From Halomicrobium sp. LC1Hm (GTDB lineage Archaea; Halobacteriota; Halobacteria; Halobacteriales; Haloarculaceae): DNA of 64,000 bases. The translations under genes and the position numbers were made by a program. Positions 1 to 9,360 of this stretch are shown here, in pieces. The notes beneath the pieces are model-generated. The model had not been told where the DNA came from and made no database searches. It saw only the letters and a list, made by a program, of their open reading frames with translations. Location: assembly GCF_009617995.1 (NCBI RefSeq), contig NZ_CP044129.1:2108001-2172000 (forward strand), read 5' to 3'. Numbering within the stretch: the first letter of the stretch is position 1; each line of letters begins with the position of its first letter.

Positions 1-1
1 C

Positions 2-397
2 GAGAACGCTCGCGACAACGGCGTCGACGTGCAGTACGTCAACGTCATGACGATGAACTACGGCTGGGTCCGTCCGAGTGCGAGCACCGTCAAAGACACC
101 GCGAACGGCACCCACGAGGATCTGCTGTCGATCTTCTCGGATCTGTCCTCGGACGAGGCCTGGAGTATGGTCGGTATCACGCCGATGATCGGAGAGAACA
201 ACGTCGGGGGCCAGCACCGGCCCGAGGACGCCGAGGAGGTCGTCTCCTTCGTCGAGGACAAGGGGATCGGCCTCGTCTCGTTCTGGTCGCTGGATCGAGA
301 CAACGGCGACTGTCCCGACGGGACCGTCTCGGGCAAGTGCAGCGGCATCGAACAGAGCGCCTACGAGTTCGCAGGCATCTACAACCAGGTGCAGTGA
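2..397 (+). CDS. Chitinase, GH18 family, C-terminal part (5' truncated by window edge)
   Basis: The open frame runs in from the left edge, so only the last 131 residues are seen. They match the end of a family 18 glycoside hydrolase: a beta-strand with YVNVMTMNYG, a 'VGITPMIGENN' stretch, and a terminal strand ending in LVSFWSLDRDNGD. The same order (YVNIMTMGFS, VGEDN, LLSFWAL) occurs at the end of the chitinase at 5356-6924, so the two belong to the same GH18 subgroup. The catalytic DxDxE motif would lie upstream of the window. It is the first of four same-strand chitinases. A T6 run at 443-448 could end its transcript. Confidence 0.85.
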   Translation, partial: ENARDNGVDVQYVNVMTMNYGWVRPSASTVKDTANGTHEDLLSIFSDLSSDEAWSMVGITPMIGENNVGGQHRPEDAEEVVSFVEDKGIGLVSFWSLDRDNGDCPDGTVSGKCSGIEQSAYEFAGIYNQVQ

Positions 398-1149
398 CGG
401 CGACGACGGCCGACCGCGAGGCCGTCACGAGACCGCGACTCCGTTTTTTCGCCGCCGATCCGTCCACGACAGCGACAGCGGCCATCGAGGCTCATACGGA
501 CAGTTGTAGCGATGACCGGTAAGCGTCTACCCCGTCGGTAAGCAGCGACAACGTTCCGTAGCAGTCCATATCCGACCGCGTGATAGCGGTGAGATCGACT
601 GTGAATCGGTTCGGTCGATGCGGCAGTAGTGCAACCGGGCCCTCGCGAGCGACGAAACCGGTCGATCCACCCTACGAAACAGCCCTCAAATGGCGTTAGA
701 GGGTTCGAAAGAGTGCTCCCCAGACCATGGTACAAAAGGACACACAATCAGCATCACCAGCACGTTTTTCCTGGGTGAACAATCGTGTAGGACTGCGGCA
801 ACGACTCGCCACCGGCCTGGAGAGCAGATTGGATGCTCGGACCTCTGATAGACCGACGAACGCAACGAGAAGGGTGTTGACAACGCCAGTAGTGAGTGAA
901 AGTGTCACAAACCTCGTGTTAGTGCGTGAAGGGATCATTTATCATTATAAAATGGCGCAGCTATTCAGATGATTGTAGGCAGACGTTCCATGTATGGAAA
1001 TATTAATTTTCGGAATTTTTTTGTGTATGCAGGTGTGTGGTACCCACAGCGGCTGGGTGAGAGAACGTTGGGTGCGGATTGGGGACTAGAACGCCGTCCC
1101 GGTAGTGGGGCGGACAGATCCAACGGTCGACACCGCCGCGACAATAACC
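398..1149. other. Intergenic region upstream of the second chitinase, no gene seen
   Basis: About 750 bases without a convincing gene. Open frames here are short, lack recognisable motifs and lack the acidic bias of the neighbours. Near the left end is a T-rich stretch after the chitinase stop. The last 220 bases are clearly A+T-richer than the surroundings and hold two TATA-like stretches (about 944-956 and 998-1010) and a short perfect palindrome (986-999). It probably carries the terminator of the first chitinase and a long regulatory region for the second. Confidence 0.6.
937..1012 (+). promoter_or_regulatory. Candidate chitinase promoter region with palindrome
   Basis: Two TATA-like stretches lie at 944-956 (cattataaaatgg) and 998-1010 (aaatattaatttt). 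Between them, at 986-999, is the perfect inverted repeat ttccat-gt-atggaa, which could be an operator. Either box would give a transcript with a 5' leader of roughly 120-170 bases before the ATG at 1150. That is unusual here, because most genes in this window look leaderless. No experimental support; inferred from composition and spacing. Confidence 0.4.
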
Positions 1150-3168
<2,019 letters not shown>

Positions 3169-3349
3169 TCTCAGTTCCACGGCGTCTCCCGGCCTGTGCG
3201 GTGACGTGCAATTACGGGGGTAACTGACGCGTCACCCACGGGCTGCTCGCGAAGCGACTGCGAAGGGGGCGACAGCGCGATCCGATAGCCCCGCCGCCGT
3301 CACGTCAGCATCGACCGAAACGACACGACGACACCGAACGACACCATAC

Positions 3350-5287
3350 ATGAGAGAAACACGACGCGACATGCTACAGAAGGCAACGGCTCTGTCGGCA
3401 CTGGCAGTCGGTGCCAGTGCGACCGCAACAGCAGCAGACTGCAGTGGCGTCTCCGAGTGGGACTCGGGGGCCACCTACACCGGCGGCGACCAGGTCACCT
3501 ACGACGGTGCGCTCTGGACCGCCGAGTGGTGGACCAGTGGCACCCAGCCGGCCGAGGACGCCTCGGCCTGGACCAAGGAAGGTGCCTGTGGCGATACCGG
3601 CGACGGCAGCAACGGCAGCGGCGTCGACTGTTCGAGCGCCTCGGCGTGGGATTCGAGCACCGCCTATTCGGGCGGCGATCAGGTCACCTACGACAGCAAG
3701 CTCTGGACTGCCGAGTGGTGGACCAAGGGTACCGAACCCGCCGAGAGCGAGAACGTCTGGACCCTCGAGGGGGCCTGTGGCGACGGCGGCGACGATGGCG
3801 ACGGCGGCGACGGCGGCGACGGCGACGAGAACCAGTCGCCCGAAGCCTCCTTCACCGTCTCGCCGTCCTCGCCCGAGCCGGGTGAGGAGGTGACCCTCGA
3901 CGCCAGCGGGTCCTCCGATCCCGACGGGGACTCCCTGAGCTACGAGTGGGACATCGAGACCGTCGGCACCGTCGAAGGTGCGGAGAACTCGCTGACCTTC
4001 GACGAGGCCGGAGACTACGAGGTCACGCTGACGGTCACGGACGCCGAGGGCGCGTCCAGCTCCGTCACCGAGACGCTCTCGGTCATGCCGGCACCGGACG
4101 GCCCCGACGACGAGTTCAAGGTCATCGGTTACTACCCCGGCTGGAAGGCCACGCCGGAGTACGACTACTACCCCGAGGACATCCCCTTCGACAAGGTCAC
4201 GCACGTCCAGTACGCGTTCCTCGGCGTCGACGCAGAGAAGGCAGTGCCGACGATCATGAGCGACCAGGACCGCGAGAACCTCGAGCGGTTCAAGGAGCTC
4301 AAGGACGGAGCGGCCTCCGACACCAAGATCACGCTCTCGATCGGTGGCTGGGCGGACTCGACCGGCTTCTCCGAGATCGCCGCGACCGAGAGCAACCGAC
4401 AGTCCTTCGCCGACCGGTGTGTCGAGATCCTCCGGAAGTACAACCTCGACGGTATCGACATCGACTGGGAACACCCCGGTAGCTCCCAGGGCAAGTGCCA
4501 GTGTGGGAGCAACAAGGACTACGAGACCCACGTCGACCTCCTGCAGGCGCTGCGCGACACGCTCGATGCAGCCGCCCAGGAAGACGGCAAGTACTACGAG
4601 CTATCCATCGCCAACGGTGGCTCGGACTGGAACGCCGGTGGCCTCCGCCACGGCGACATCGGCGAGATCTGTGACTTCGCCTCCATCATGGCCTACGACT
4701 TCACGGGCTCGTGGATGGACGTCGTGGGGCAGAACGCGCCGCTGTACGGCGACTCCCACCCCACGGAGAACAGCCAGTACGGCGAGACCTACACCGCCCA
4801 GTACTTCGTCGAGTACTCGGTCGACAAGCTCTACGCCGGCGACCACGGCGAGACGGGCTACTGGCCCGGTCAGTGGGAGTACCCGCCGGCCGAGCCCGCC
4901 GAGTACGACGAACTGGTCCTCGGGCTGCCGTTCTACGGCCGCGGCTTCAACGGCACCGAGATGTACGGCAGCTACAGCGGCCTCCCGAAGGGCACGTGGC
5001 ACGACCAGCTCGAAGACGGCGCTGACCCGACCGGCGCGTTCGACTTCGGTGACCTCGAAGAGAACATCGAGGGCGCGGACGGCTGGACGAAGAAGCGCCA
5101 CGACCCCGGTGCGGTCCCCTACATCGTCAACGAGGACGAAGAGACGATCATCAGCTACGACGACGAACAGGCCATCGAAGAGAAGGTCAAGTTCGCCAAA
5201 GAGCGTGGCATGCAGGGCGTCATGTTCTGGGAGCTCTCCCAGGACTGGAACGAGACGCTGCTCGACACGATCAACCGGACCGCGTAG
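3350..5287 (+). CDS. Secreted chitinase, GH18 with two chitin-binding modules and a PKD domain
   Basis: Extracellular chitin hydrolase of 645 residues. The Tat signal (ETRRDMLQ, hydrophobic to about residue 29) supports the ATG at 3350. Two CBM5/12 modules follow (about 32-80 and 94-143, both ending in EGACG), then an acidic glycine-rich linker, a PKD domain (about 163-247) and a GH18 barrel (about 255-645). The catalytic motif DGIDIDWE lies at residues 367-374 with Glu374 as acid/base. The paired Cys residues (DCS...GAC) around the modules suggest disulfides. It lies 181 bases after the previous chitinase; no strong TATA box is close to the ATG, so co-transcription is possible. A T6 run follows the stop at 5301-5306. 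Confidence 0.93.
   Translation: MRETRRDMLQKATALSALAVGASATATAADCSGVSEWDSGATYTGGDQVTYDGALWTAEWWTSGTQPAEDASAWTKEGACGDTGDGSNGSGVDCSSASAWDSSTAYSGGDQVTYDSKLWTAEWWTKGTEPAESENVWTLEGACGDGGDDGDGGDGGDGDENQSPEASFTVSPSSPEPGEEVTLDASGSSDPDGDSLSYEWDIETVGTVEGAENSLTFDEAGDYEVTLTVTDAEGASSSVTETLSVMPAPDGPDDEFKVIGYYPGWKATPEYDYYPEDIPFDKVTHVQYAFLGVDAEKAVPTIMSDQDRENLERFKELKDGAASDTKITLSIGGWADSTGFSEIAATESNRQSFADRCVEILRKYNLDGIDIDWEHPGSSQGKCQCGSNKDYETHVDLLQALRDTLDAAAQEDGKYYELSIANGGSDWNAGGLRHGDIGEICDFASIMAYDFTGSWMDVVGQNAPLYGDSHPTENSQYGETYTAQYFVEYSVDKLYAGDHGETGYWPGQWEYPPAEPAEYDELVLGLPFYGRGFNGTEMYGSYSGLPKGTWHDQLEDGADPTGAFDFGDLEENIEGADGWTKKRHDPGAVPYIVNEDEETIISYDDEQAIEEKVKFAKERGMQGVMFWELSQDWNETLLDTINRTA
3471..3535 (+). repeat. 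65-base perfect direct repeat, copy 1 (copy 2 at 5477-5541)
   Basis: Bases 3471-3535 and 5477-5541 are identical over 65 bases (offset 2006). Both encode the core of the first CBM5/12 module (TYTGGDQVTYDGALWTAEWW). Perfect identity at silent positions between two diverged genes suggests recent exchange between neighbouring chitinase genes. Confidence 0.85.
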
Positions 5288-5355
5288 CGACGGTCACATC
5301 GCTTTTTTCGGCGCGTCGAATCGATCGCGGACGAACGAGTCACGTTATCACACCA

Positions 5356-6924
5356 ATGAAACAGACACGACGGAACATTCTACGGAAAGCATCGGCACTG
5401 ACAGCACTCGGTATCGGAGCCAGCGGCATCGCGGCTGGCGCAGACTGCAGTAGCGTCCCGGAGTGGGACGCCGACACCACCTACACCGGCGGCGACCAGG
5501 TCACCTACGACGGTGCGCTCTGGACCGCCGAGTGGTGGACCCAGGACGAGCCGTCCGAGAGCGCCAACGTCTGGACGCGAGAGGGCGCTTGTGGCGGGAG
5601 CGGCGGCGACGGCGGCGACGACGGCGGCGACGACAGTGACAGCGCGAACTGCGACGGGTACCCCCAGTACGATTCGGGAGCGACCTACACCGGTGGCGAC
5701 AGAGTGATCTACGACGGTCGACTCTGGGAGGCCGAGTGGTGGACCAGCGGGACCGAACCCGCCGAGAGCCAGAACGTCTGGACGCTGGTAGGCACGTGTG
5801 GGAACTTCGCTCCCACTGCGGTCGCCTCGGCCTCGCCCTCCTCGCCGGAGATCGGCGAGACGGTTACCTTCGACGGCTCCGACTCTGCCGATCAGGACGG
5901 CTCGATCACGAGCTACGAGTGGCGCTTCGACGACGGCACCACCGAGACGGGCGAGACCGTCACCAGAAGCTACGACGCGAAAGGCGAGTACACGGCGACG
6001 CTGACCGTCACCGACGACGCTGGCGCGACCGCCAGCGACTCCGTGAGCGTCGCGGTCGGCGACACCGGTGGCGGCTCCGAGAAGGAAGACGACGTGTTCG
6101 CGCCCTACCAGGGCACGTGGGGAAGCCTCGTCGACGGGACGCTGAACGTCGACACCGATCGTGTCGTCGTTTCGTTCGTCGGCGACGCGACCGACGACGG
6201 CGAGGTCAACCCCGGCTGGCTCACCTCCGGCGGGCAGCGTCCGCTCACCAACTACACCGACGAGATTCAGACGCTTCAGGACAACGGCATCGAGGTCTGG
6301 GTCGCTATCGGTGGCTGGGACGGCCGCACCGTCGCGCGGGACGCGACCGACGCGACGGAGCTCAAGAACGTCTACGCCGACATCCTCGACACGCTCGGGG
6401 TCACCCACCTCGACATCGACGACGAGAACGCCAACGAAGCAGGCCGTGACGGCAGCGTCTACGAGATCCGCAACGAGGCGCTCGCGATGTTGCAAGACGA
6501 GCGCCCCGAAGTGAAGATCTCCTACACCGTCCCGGCCGGACAGGGCGGCATCGAGAACCGCAACTACTCGCCCGCCAAGGACATGGTCAGCGACGCCGTC
6601 GAGAAGGGAATCGACCTGTCCTACGTCAACATCATGACCATGGGCTTCTCGGGCGACTACACCTCGATCATCCCCTCGGCCGGACAGGGGACCGTCGACT
6701 GGCTGGCCAACGTCTACCCGGACAAATCCGAGCAGGAACGCTGGGAGATGCTGGGTGTGACGCCGAACGTCGGCGAGGACAACTTCACGACCGACGACGC
6801 CAACGCCATCGTCGACTGGGCCGAAAACGAGGATCTCGGACTGCTGAGCTTCTGGGCGCTGTACAAGTCCAGTGCTGCCGAGCAGGCGGAGATCTTCGCG
6901 ACGTTCGAGTCCGACGAGGACTGA
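5356..6924 (+). CDS. Secreted chitinase, GH18 (second subgroup) with two chitin-binding modules and a PKD domain
   Basis: Extracellular chitinase of 522 residues, with a shorter catalytic domain than the two upstream. Tat signal KQTRRNILRK at the ATG. Two CBM5/12 modules (about 31-77 and 97-145), a PKD domain (about 150-235) and a GH18 domain (about 245-522). The catalytic sequence is THLDIDDE (residues 350-357): the DxDxE core is kept (Asp353, Asp355, Glu357), but the usual first Asp of DxxDxDxE is Thr. Its end resembles the truncated chitinase at the left edge, so the cluster holds two GH18 types in the order B-A-A-B. A hairpin with a T6 tail follows the stop. Confidence 0.9.
   Translation: MKQTRRNILRKASALTALGIGASGIAAGADCSSVPEWDADTTYTGGDQVTYDGALWTAEWWTQDEPSESANVWTREGACGGSGGDGGDDGGDDSDSANCDGYPQYDSGATYTGGDRVIYDGRLWEAEWWTSGTEPAESQNVWTLVGTCGNFAPTAVASASPSSPEIGETVTFDGSDSADQDGSITSYEWRFDDGTTETGETVTRSYDAKGEYTATLTVTDDAGATASDSVSVAVGDTGGGSEKEDDVFAPYQGTWGSLVDGTLNVDTDRVVVSFVGDATDDGEVNPGWLTSGGQRPLTNYTDEIQTLQDNGIEVWVAIGGWDGRTVARDATDATELKNVYADILDTLGVTHLDIDDENANEAGRDGSVYEIRNEALAMLQDERPEVKISYTVPAGQGGIENRNYSPAKDMVSDAVEKGIDLSYVNIMTMGFSGDYTSIIPSAGQGTVDWLANVYPDKSEQERWEMLGVTPNVGEDNFTTDDANAIVDWAENEDLGLLSFWALYKSSAAEQAEIFATFESDED
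5477..5541 (+). repeat. 65-base perfect direct repeat, copy 2 (copy 1 at 3471-3535)
   Basis: Identical to 3471-3535. It lies in the first chitin-binding module of the third complete chitinase; the match stops exactly after the codons for the WW pair. Confidence 0.85.
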
Positions 6925-6953
6925 TACTGTCGGCTGTCACTGTTGCAAGATAT

Positions 6954-6981
6954 TTGCGACCACGGGGTCGCAACATTTTTT
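6954..6981 (+). terminator. Hairpin plus T6 terminator after the chitinase cluster
   Basis: A perfect 8-base stem (6954-6961 with 6966-6973, 4-base loop) is followed two bases later by six T residues (6976-6981). It lies 30 bases after the stop of the last chitinase and probably ends that transcript. Archaeal termination depends mainly on the T run. Confidence 0.7.
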
Positions 6982-7186
6982 ACAGACTCACAGCCGGCAG
7001 TATGAGACCACGGGGCGTCACCGCTGCGAGCGAGTCCCCACCCACCGGGGTGGCGGTCACCCGCCCGTAATACGGACCCGTCAGTGACACGTTCGATCCT
7101 TCGAGACCCCGTTCTGGCGATCGAACGTGCGGGCGGACGGAACTGCGAGGGAACCGCTTAAGTCGCCGCCTCCCCGAGCAACGACC

Positions 7187-7228
7187 ATGACTGTACAGAC
7201 GCGTGACCGACGGGGGCAGGTACCGTGA
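7187..7228 (+). CDS. Possible 13-codon leader ORF coupled to the ferritin-like gene
   Basis: ATG at 7187 opens a 13-residue frame (MTVQTRDRRGQVP). Its TGA (7226-7228) overlaps the GTG start (7225-7227) of the next gene. A TATA-like cgcttaag lies at about 7155-7162, which would place the transcript start at this ATG. The mini-ORF could be what leaderless ribosomes enter on, with the GTG reached by stop-start coupling. An alternative is that the sequence is simply a 5' leader. Confidence 0.35.
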   Translation: MTVQTRDRRGQVP

Positions 7229-7704
7229 GCCTCCAGCGGCCAGTCGGCTCCGATCACCAGCTCGCACGGCTGCTCCAGATCGGCGTCGTCCTCGAAGAGG
7301 TCGTCGAGGCCCGCGCCGACAAGCACGCCAGCGTCTCGGCGGATCTCGATCCCGCGGTCGAACGACTGCTGGACCACGCCGCCGAAGAGTCCGAACAGCA
7401 CCGACGCGCCCTCGAAGAGCTGATCGCCGAACTGGACGCCGAGACGGTGCCGTTCGACGAGATCCAGACGCTCGTCGAGGCCCAGTACGAGAGCGACGAC
7501 GAGTTCGACGGCGTCCTCTACGATCAGCTGTGTAACGAGGAGACTGCGTACAAGTTCTACGACGACCTGATCGAAGCGATCGAAACCTCCGAGACCGATT
7601 TCAGTATCGACCGAGATCGGCTCCTCTCGACGCTCGAACGCATCCGCGACGAGGAAGCAGACGGCGTCGAAGAAGTGACCGAACTCATGGAGGAACGCGA
7701 ATGA
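7225..7704 (+). CDS. Ferritin-like / rubrerythrin-like helical protein
   Basis: Acidic, all-helical protein of 159 residues with a GTG start. Glu/His pairs on predicted helices (LEEVVEARADKH, ESEQHRRALEEL, NEETAYKFYDDL) are spaced as in ferritin-like four-helix bundles that bind a di-metal centre, though I cannot assign every ligand. It is followed, through a 12-codon mini-ORF, by a DtxR-family metal regulator, which supports a role in iron or manganese handling or oxidative stress. No signal peptide, so cytoplasmic. The family assignment is by pattern only. Confidence 0.55.
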   Translation: MSLQRPVGSDHQLARLLQIGVVLEEVVEARADKHASVSADLDPAVERLLDHAAEESEQHRRALEELIAELDAETVPFDEIQTLVEAQYESDDEFDGVLYDQLCNEETAYKFYDDLIEAIETSETDFSIDRDRLLSTLERIRDEEADGVEEVTELMEERE

Positions 7705-7739
7705 GCGCCGCCGCGACACCAACGGAGGGATCCACGTGA
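7701..7739 (+). CDS. Possible 12-codon ORF bridging ferritin-like and DtxR genes
   Basis: ATG at 7701 overlaps the TGA (7702-7704) of the ferritin-like gene. The 12 residues (MSAAATPTEGST) end in a TGA at 7737-7739 that overlaps the GTG start (7736) of the DtxR gene. So each junction from 7187 to 7736 is an overlapping stop-start. It may couple translation along the operon, or may be the remains of a shifted start. Confidence 0.35.
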   Translation: MSAAATPTEGST

Positions 7740-8167
7740 ACACCGCTAACCAGTATCTGAAAGCCATCTACCTCGTCCAGGAACAGGAGGACGGCCCAGC
7801 ATCGACCGGTGACGTGGCCGACATGCTCGAAGTCAGCCCGGCCAGTGCCAACGAGATGATCGGCAAGCTCGAAGAGCAAGACCTCCTCGAACACGAGAAG
7901 TACAAGGGCGTCGACCTCACGGACGAGGGGATCCACCGCGCTCGCGAGGCGCTCCAGAACTACTGCATCATCGAGCGGTTTCTCCTCGAAGTGCTCGAAG
8001 TCGAGGAGTTCCGCGGCGAGGCAAAGCAACTGGAGGGCGTCATCGACGAGACCGTCGCCGAGCGACTGGACACGATCATCGACCGGGAACCGCAGTGTCC
8101 GGACTGTTTCGACGCCGAAGACGACGTGTGCGGACTGATCGAACTGGAAGCCGAGGCGTCCGACTAG
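7736..8167 (+). CDS. DtxR/SirR-family metal-dependent transcription regulator
   Basis: A 143-residue repressor of the DtxR/MntR/SirR family, which binds operator DNA when loaded with Fe(II) or Mn(II). The N-terminal winged helix (NQYLKAIYLVQEQEDGPAST, then a recognition helix with SPASANEMI) starts right at the GTG, so no upstream extension is needed. The dimerisation/metal domain follows, with the usual Glu and His-poor pattern and a C-terminal CPDC...C cysteine cluster (about residues 122-135) that could be an extra metal site. It probably regulates itself and the ferritin-like gene before it. Cytoplasmic. Confidence 0.88.
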   Translation: MNTANQYLKAIYLVQEQEDGPASTGDVADMLEVSPASANEMIGKLEEQDLLEHEKYKGVDLTDEGIHRAREALQNYCIIERFLLEVLEVEEFRGEAKQLEGVIDETVAERLDTIIDREPQCPDCFDAEDDVCGLIELEAEASD

Positions 8168-8282
8168 CGCCGCCGATCTGGACCGAAGACGCGCCGCGAC
8201 CCGGCTGCCCCGCCCCAGTCTTGCGGCGGACGGCGACCGCAAAGACAATTCTATTAAACACCGCCGAGCAATACCCAGGTGG

Positions 8283-8355
8283 AGTCCCGTGGTGTAGTGG
8301 CCAATCATATGGGCCTTTGGAGCCCATGACGGCGGTTCGAATCCGCCCGGGACTA
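8283..8355 (+). tRNA. tRNA-Gln (anticodon TTG)
   Basis: Cloverleaf of 73 bases. The acceptor stem is AGTCCCG (8283-8289) with CGGGACT (8348-8354) and discriminator A8355. The anticodon stem is TGGGC/GCCCA around the loop CTTTGGA, giving anticodon TTG. The T arm is GGCGG-TTCGAAT-CCGCC (8331-8347). No intron, and CCA is not encoded. Its 3' half is repeated downstream. Confidence 0.95.
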
Positions 8356-8553
8356 TTCTGTCCGAACGAAGTGAGGACGAATAGCGCACGGTGGATTCGA
8401 AGCAGAAGGCGAGCGAATTCGAGCCTTCGCGGTTCGAATCCGCCCGGGACTATTTTCGCGCGAACAACTTCGTGAGGCGCAAATATCCTCGGCGGTTCGA
8501 ACTCAGAGGACGAGCGGATTCGAGTCCTCGCGGTTCGAATCCGCCCGAGGCTA
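8332..8553 (+). repeat. Tandem ~100-base repeats carrying tRNA-Gln 3' ends
   Basis: The tRNA 3' end (26 bases, 8332-8357) recurs exactly at 8429-8454 and in diverged form at 8530-8553, giving units of 97 and 101 bases. Between these, each unit has similar filler (cgaac...gtgagg...aata, then a GA-rich part and attcgag-c-tcg before the next copy). Part of the T arm also recurs at 8491-8501. None of the copies has a matching 5' acceptor strand, so they are not tRNA genes. They may be old att-site copies left by integration at this tRNA, or slippage copies. Confidence 0.75.
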
Positions 8554-8611
8554 CGTTCGGGAGTGCATCCCGGACCGCAAGGTAGATTCCCGCCGCCTGG
8601 TGAATGAGAGT

Positions 8612-8908
8612 ATGACCGAGACGATCACGGGCGAGGTGATTCACGTCGTCGGCCCGGCGGAACTCGACGAGGCCGAACTGGTCGCGGAGCTGGCGGCGCT
8701 GGCGGAGTCGCGGTACGTCCTCGTCTGTCGCGAGGGCGGCAAGCCGGGCTGGCTCGAACGGCTCTGGTCGTTTCTCAGGCGCGACCCGATCGAACCGGTG
8801 ACCATCGTCGCCGACGACGTCGTCGAAGAGGGCGTGGAAGTGACGGCGACGGTCCGGGGGACCGACCTGCCTGGCGTCTACGAGGCCGTCGACGTCCGGC
8901 CTGCGTAA
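8612..8908 (+). CDS. Uncharacterised 98-residue acidic protein
   Basis: I do not recognise the family. The protein begins MTETITGEVIHVVGPAELDE and looks alpha/beta with a central Trp-rich basic stretch (KPGWLERLWSFLRR) that could contact a membrane or nucleic acid. The ATG at 8612 was chosen over the GTG at 8600, four codons upstream, because it is the stronger start codon; the GTG remains possible. It follows the tRNA repeats and directly abuts the next membrane-protein gene. Confidence 0.55.
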   Translation: MTETITGEVIHVVGPAELDEAELVAELAALAESRYVLVCREGGKPGWLERLWSFLRRDPIEPVTIVADDVVEEGVEVTATVRGTDLPGVYEAVDVRPA

Positions 8909-8944
8909 GTGTCATCCACCAGGAGTGAGATACGGACTGTATCG

Positions 8945-9355
8945 ATGGGATTCGAACGCCACCTGCAGTTTCTGCCCGACCACCCGCCGACGTGGCTGGA
9001 CATCCTGATGGGCGTCTTCACGCTCTGGCTGTCCTCGTCCGTCCAGACGCGGGTCGTCGCGTGGCCGTGGTTCCTCGCCGGCACTGCCGTTACCCTCCTC
9101 ACGCTCGGCCCGTTCAAACACACCAGCTTGGGCCGCCGGATCGACGAACACGATGACGATGCAAGCGGCGTTCGTAAACTCGCGATCGTCGTGCTCATCG
9201 CTGGCGTCCTGTGGGGGCTGATACTCTTGTTGGAGATTCCGGTGCCGATCGCCACGAGTGGTGTTGCCGGTGCCATGGCGGGCGTGAGTGTGTTCGTGTT
9301 CGTCCATCTCGCCAGCGCCCGCTCGGTCGACGGGTTGGTCCGACGAGAGCGATAA
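8945..9355 (+). CDS. Small haloarchaeal membrane protein, four predicted TM segments
   Basis: A 136-residue integral membrane protein of unknown function. After an N-terminal part with FLPDHPPTWLD it has about four hydrophobic segments: ILMGVFTLWL, FLAGTAVTLLTL, AIVVLIAGVLWGLILLL and a last one with AGAMAGVSVFVFV. A charged His/Asp loop (RRIDEHDDD) lies in the middle. I start it at ATG 8945; the frame is open to a GTG at 8909, immediately after the previous stop, so a start 12 residues longer is possible. It converges on pabC with a 5-base gap. Confidence 0.6.
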   Translation: MGFERHLQFLPDHPPTWLDILMGVFTLWLSSSVQTRVVAWPWFLAGTAVTLLTLGPFKHTSLGRRIDEHDDDASGVRKLAIVVLIAGVLWGLILLLEIPVPIATSGVAGAMAGVSVFVFVHLASARSVDGLVRRER

Positions 9356-9360
9356 CTGGG

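Noticed and set aside
1105-1149. Longer start of the first complete chitinase at GTG 1105
   Set aside because: It would put 15 residues in front of the Tat signal, which should be at the N terminus.
8429-8553. Extra tRNA genes suggested by repeated T-arm and acceptor 3' sequence
   Set aside because: No matching 5' acceptor strand, D arm or anticodon arm precedes these copies; they are 3'-end fragments in tandem repeats.
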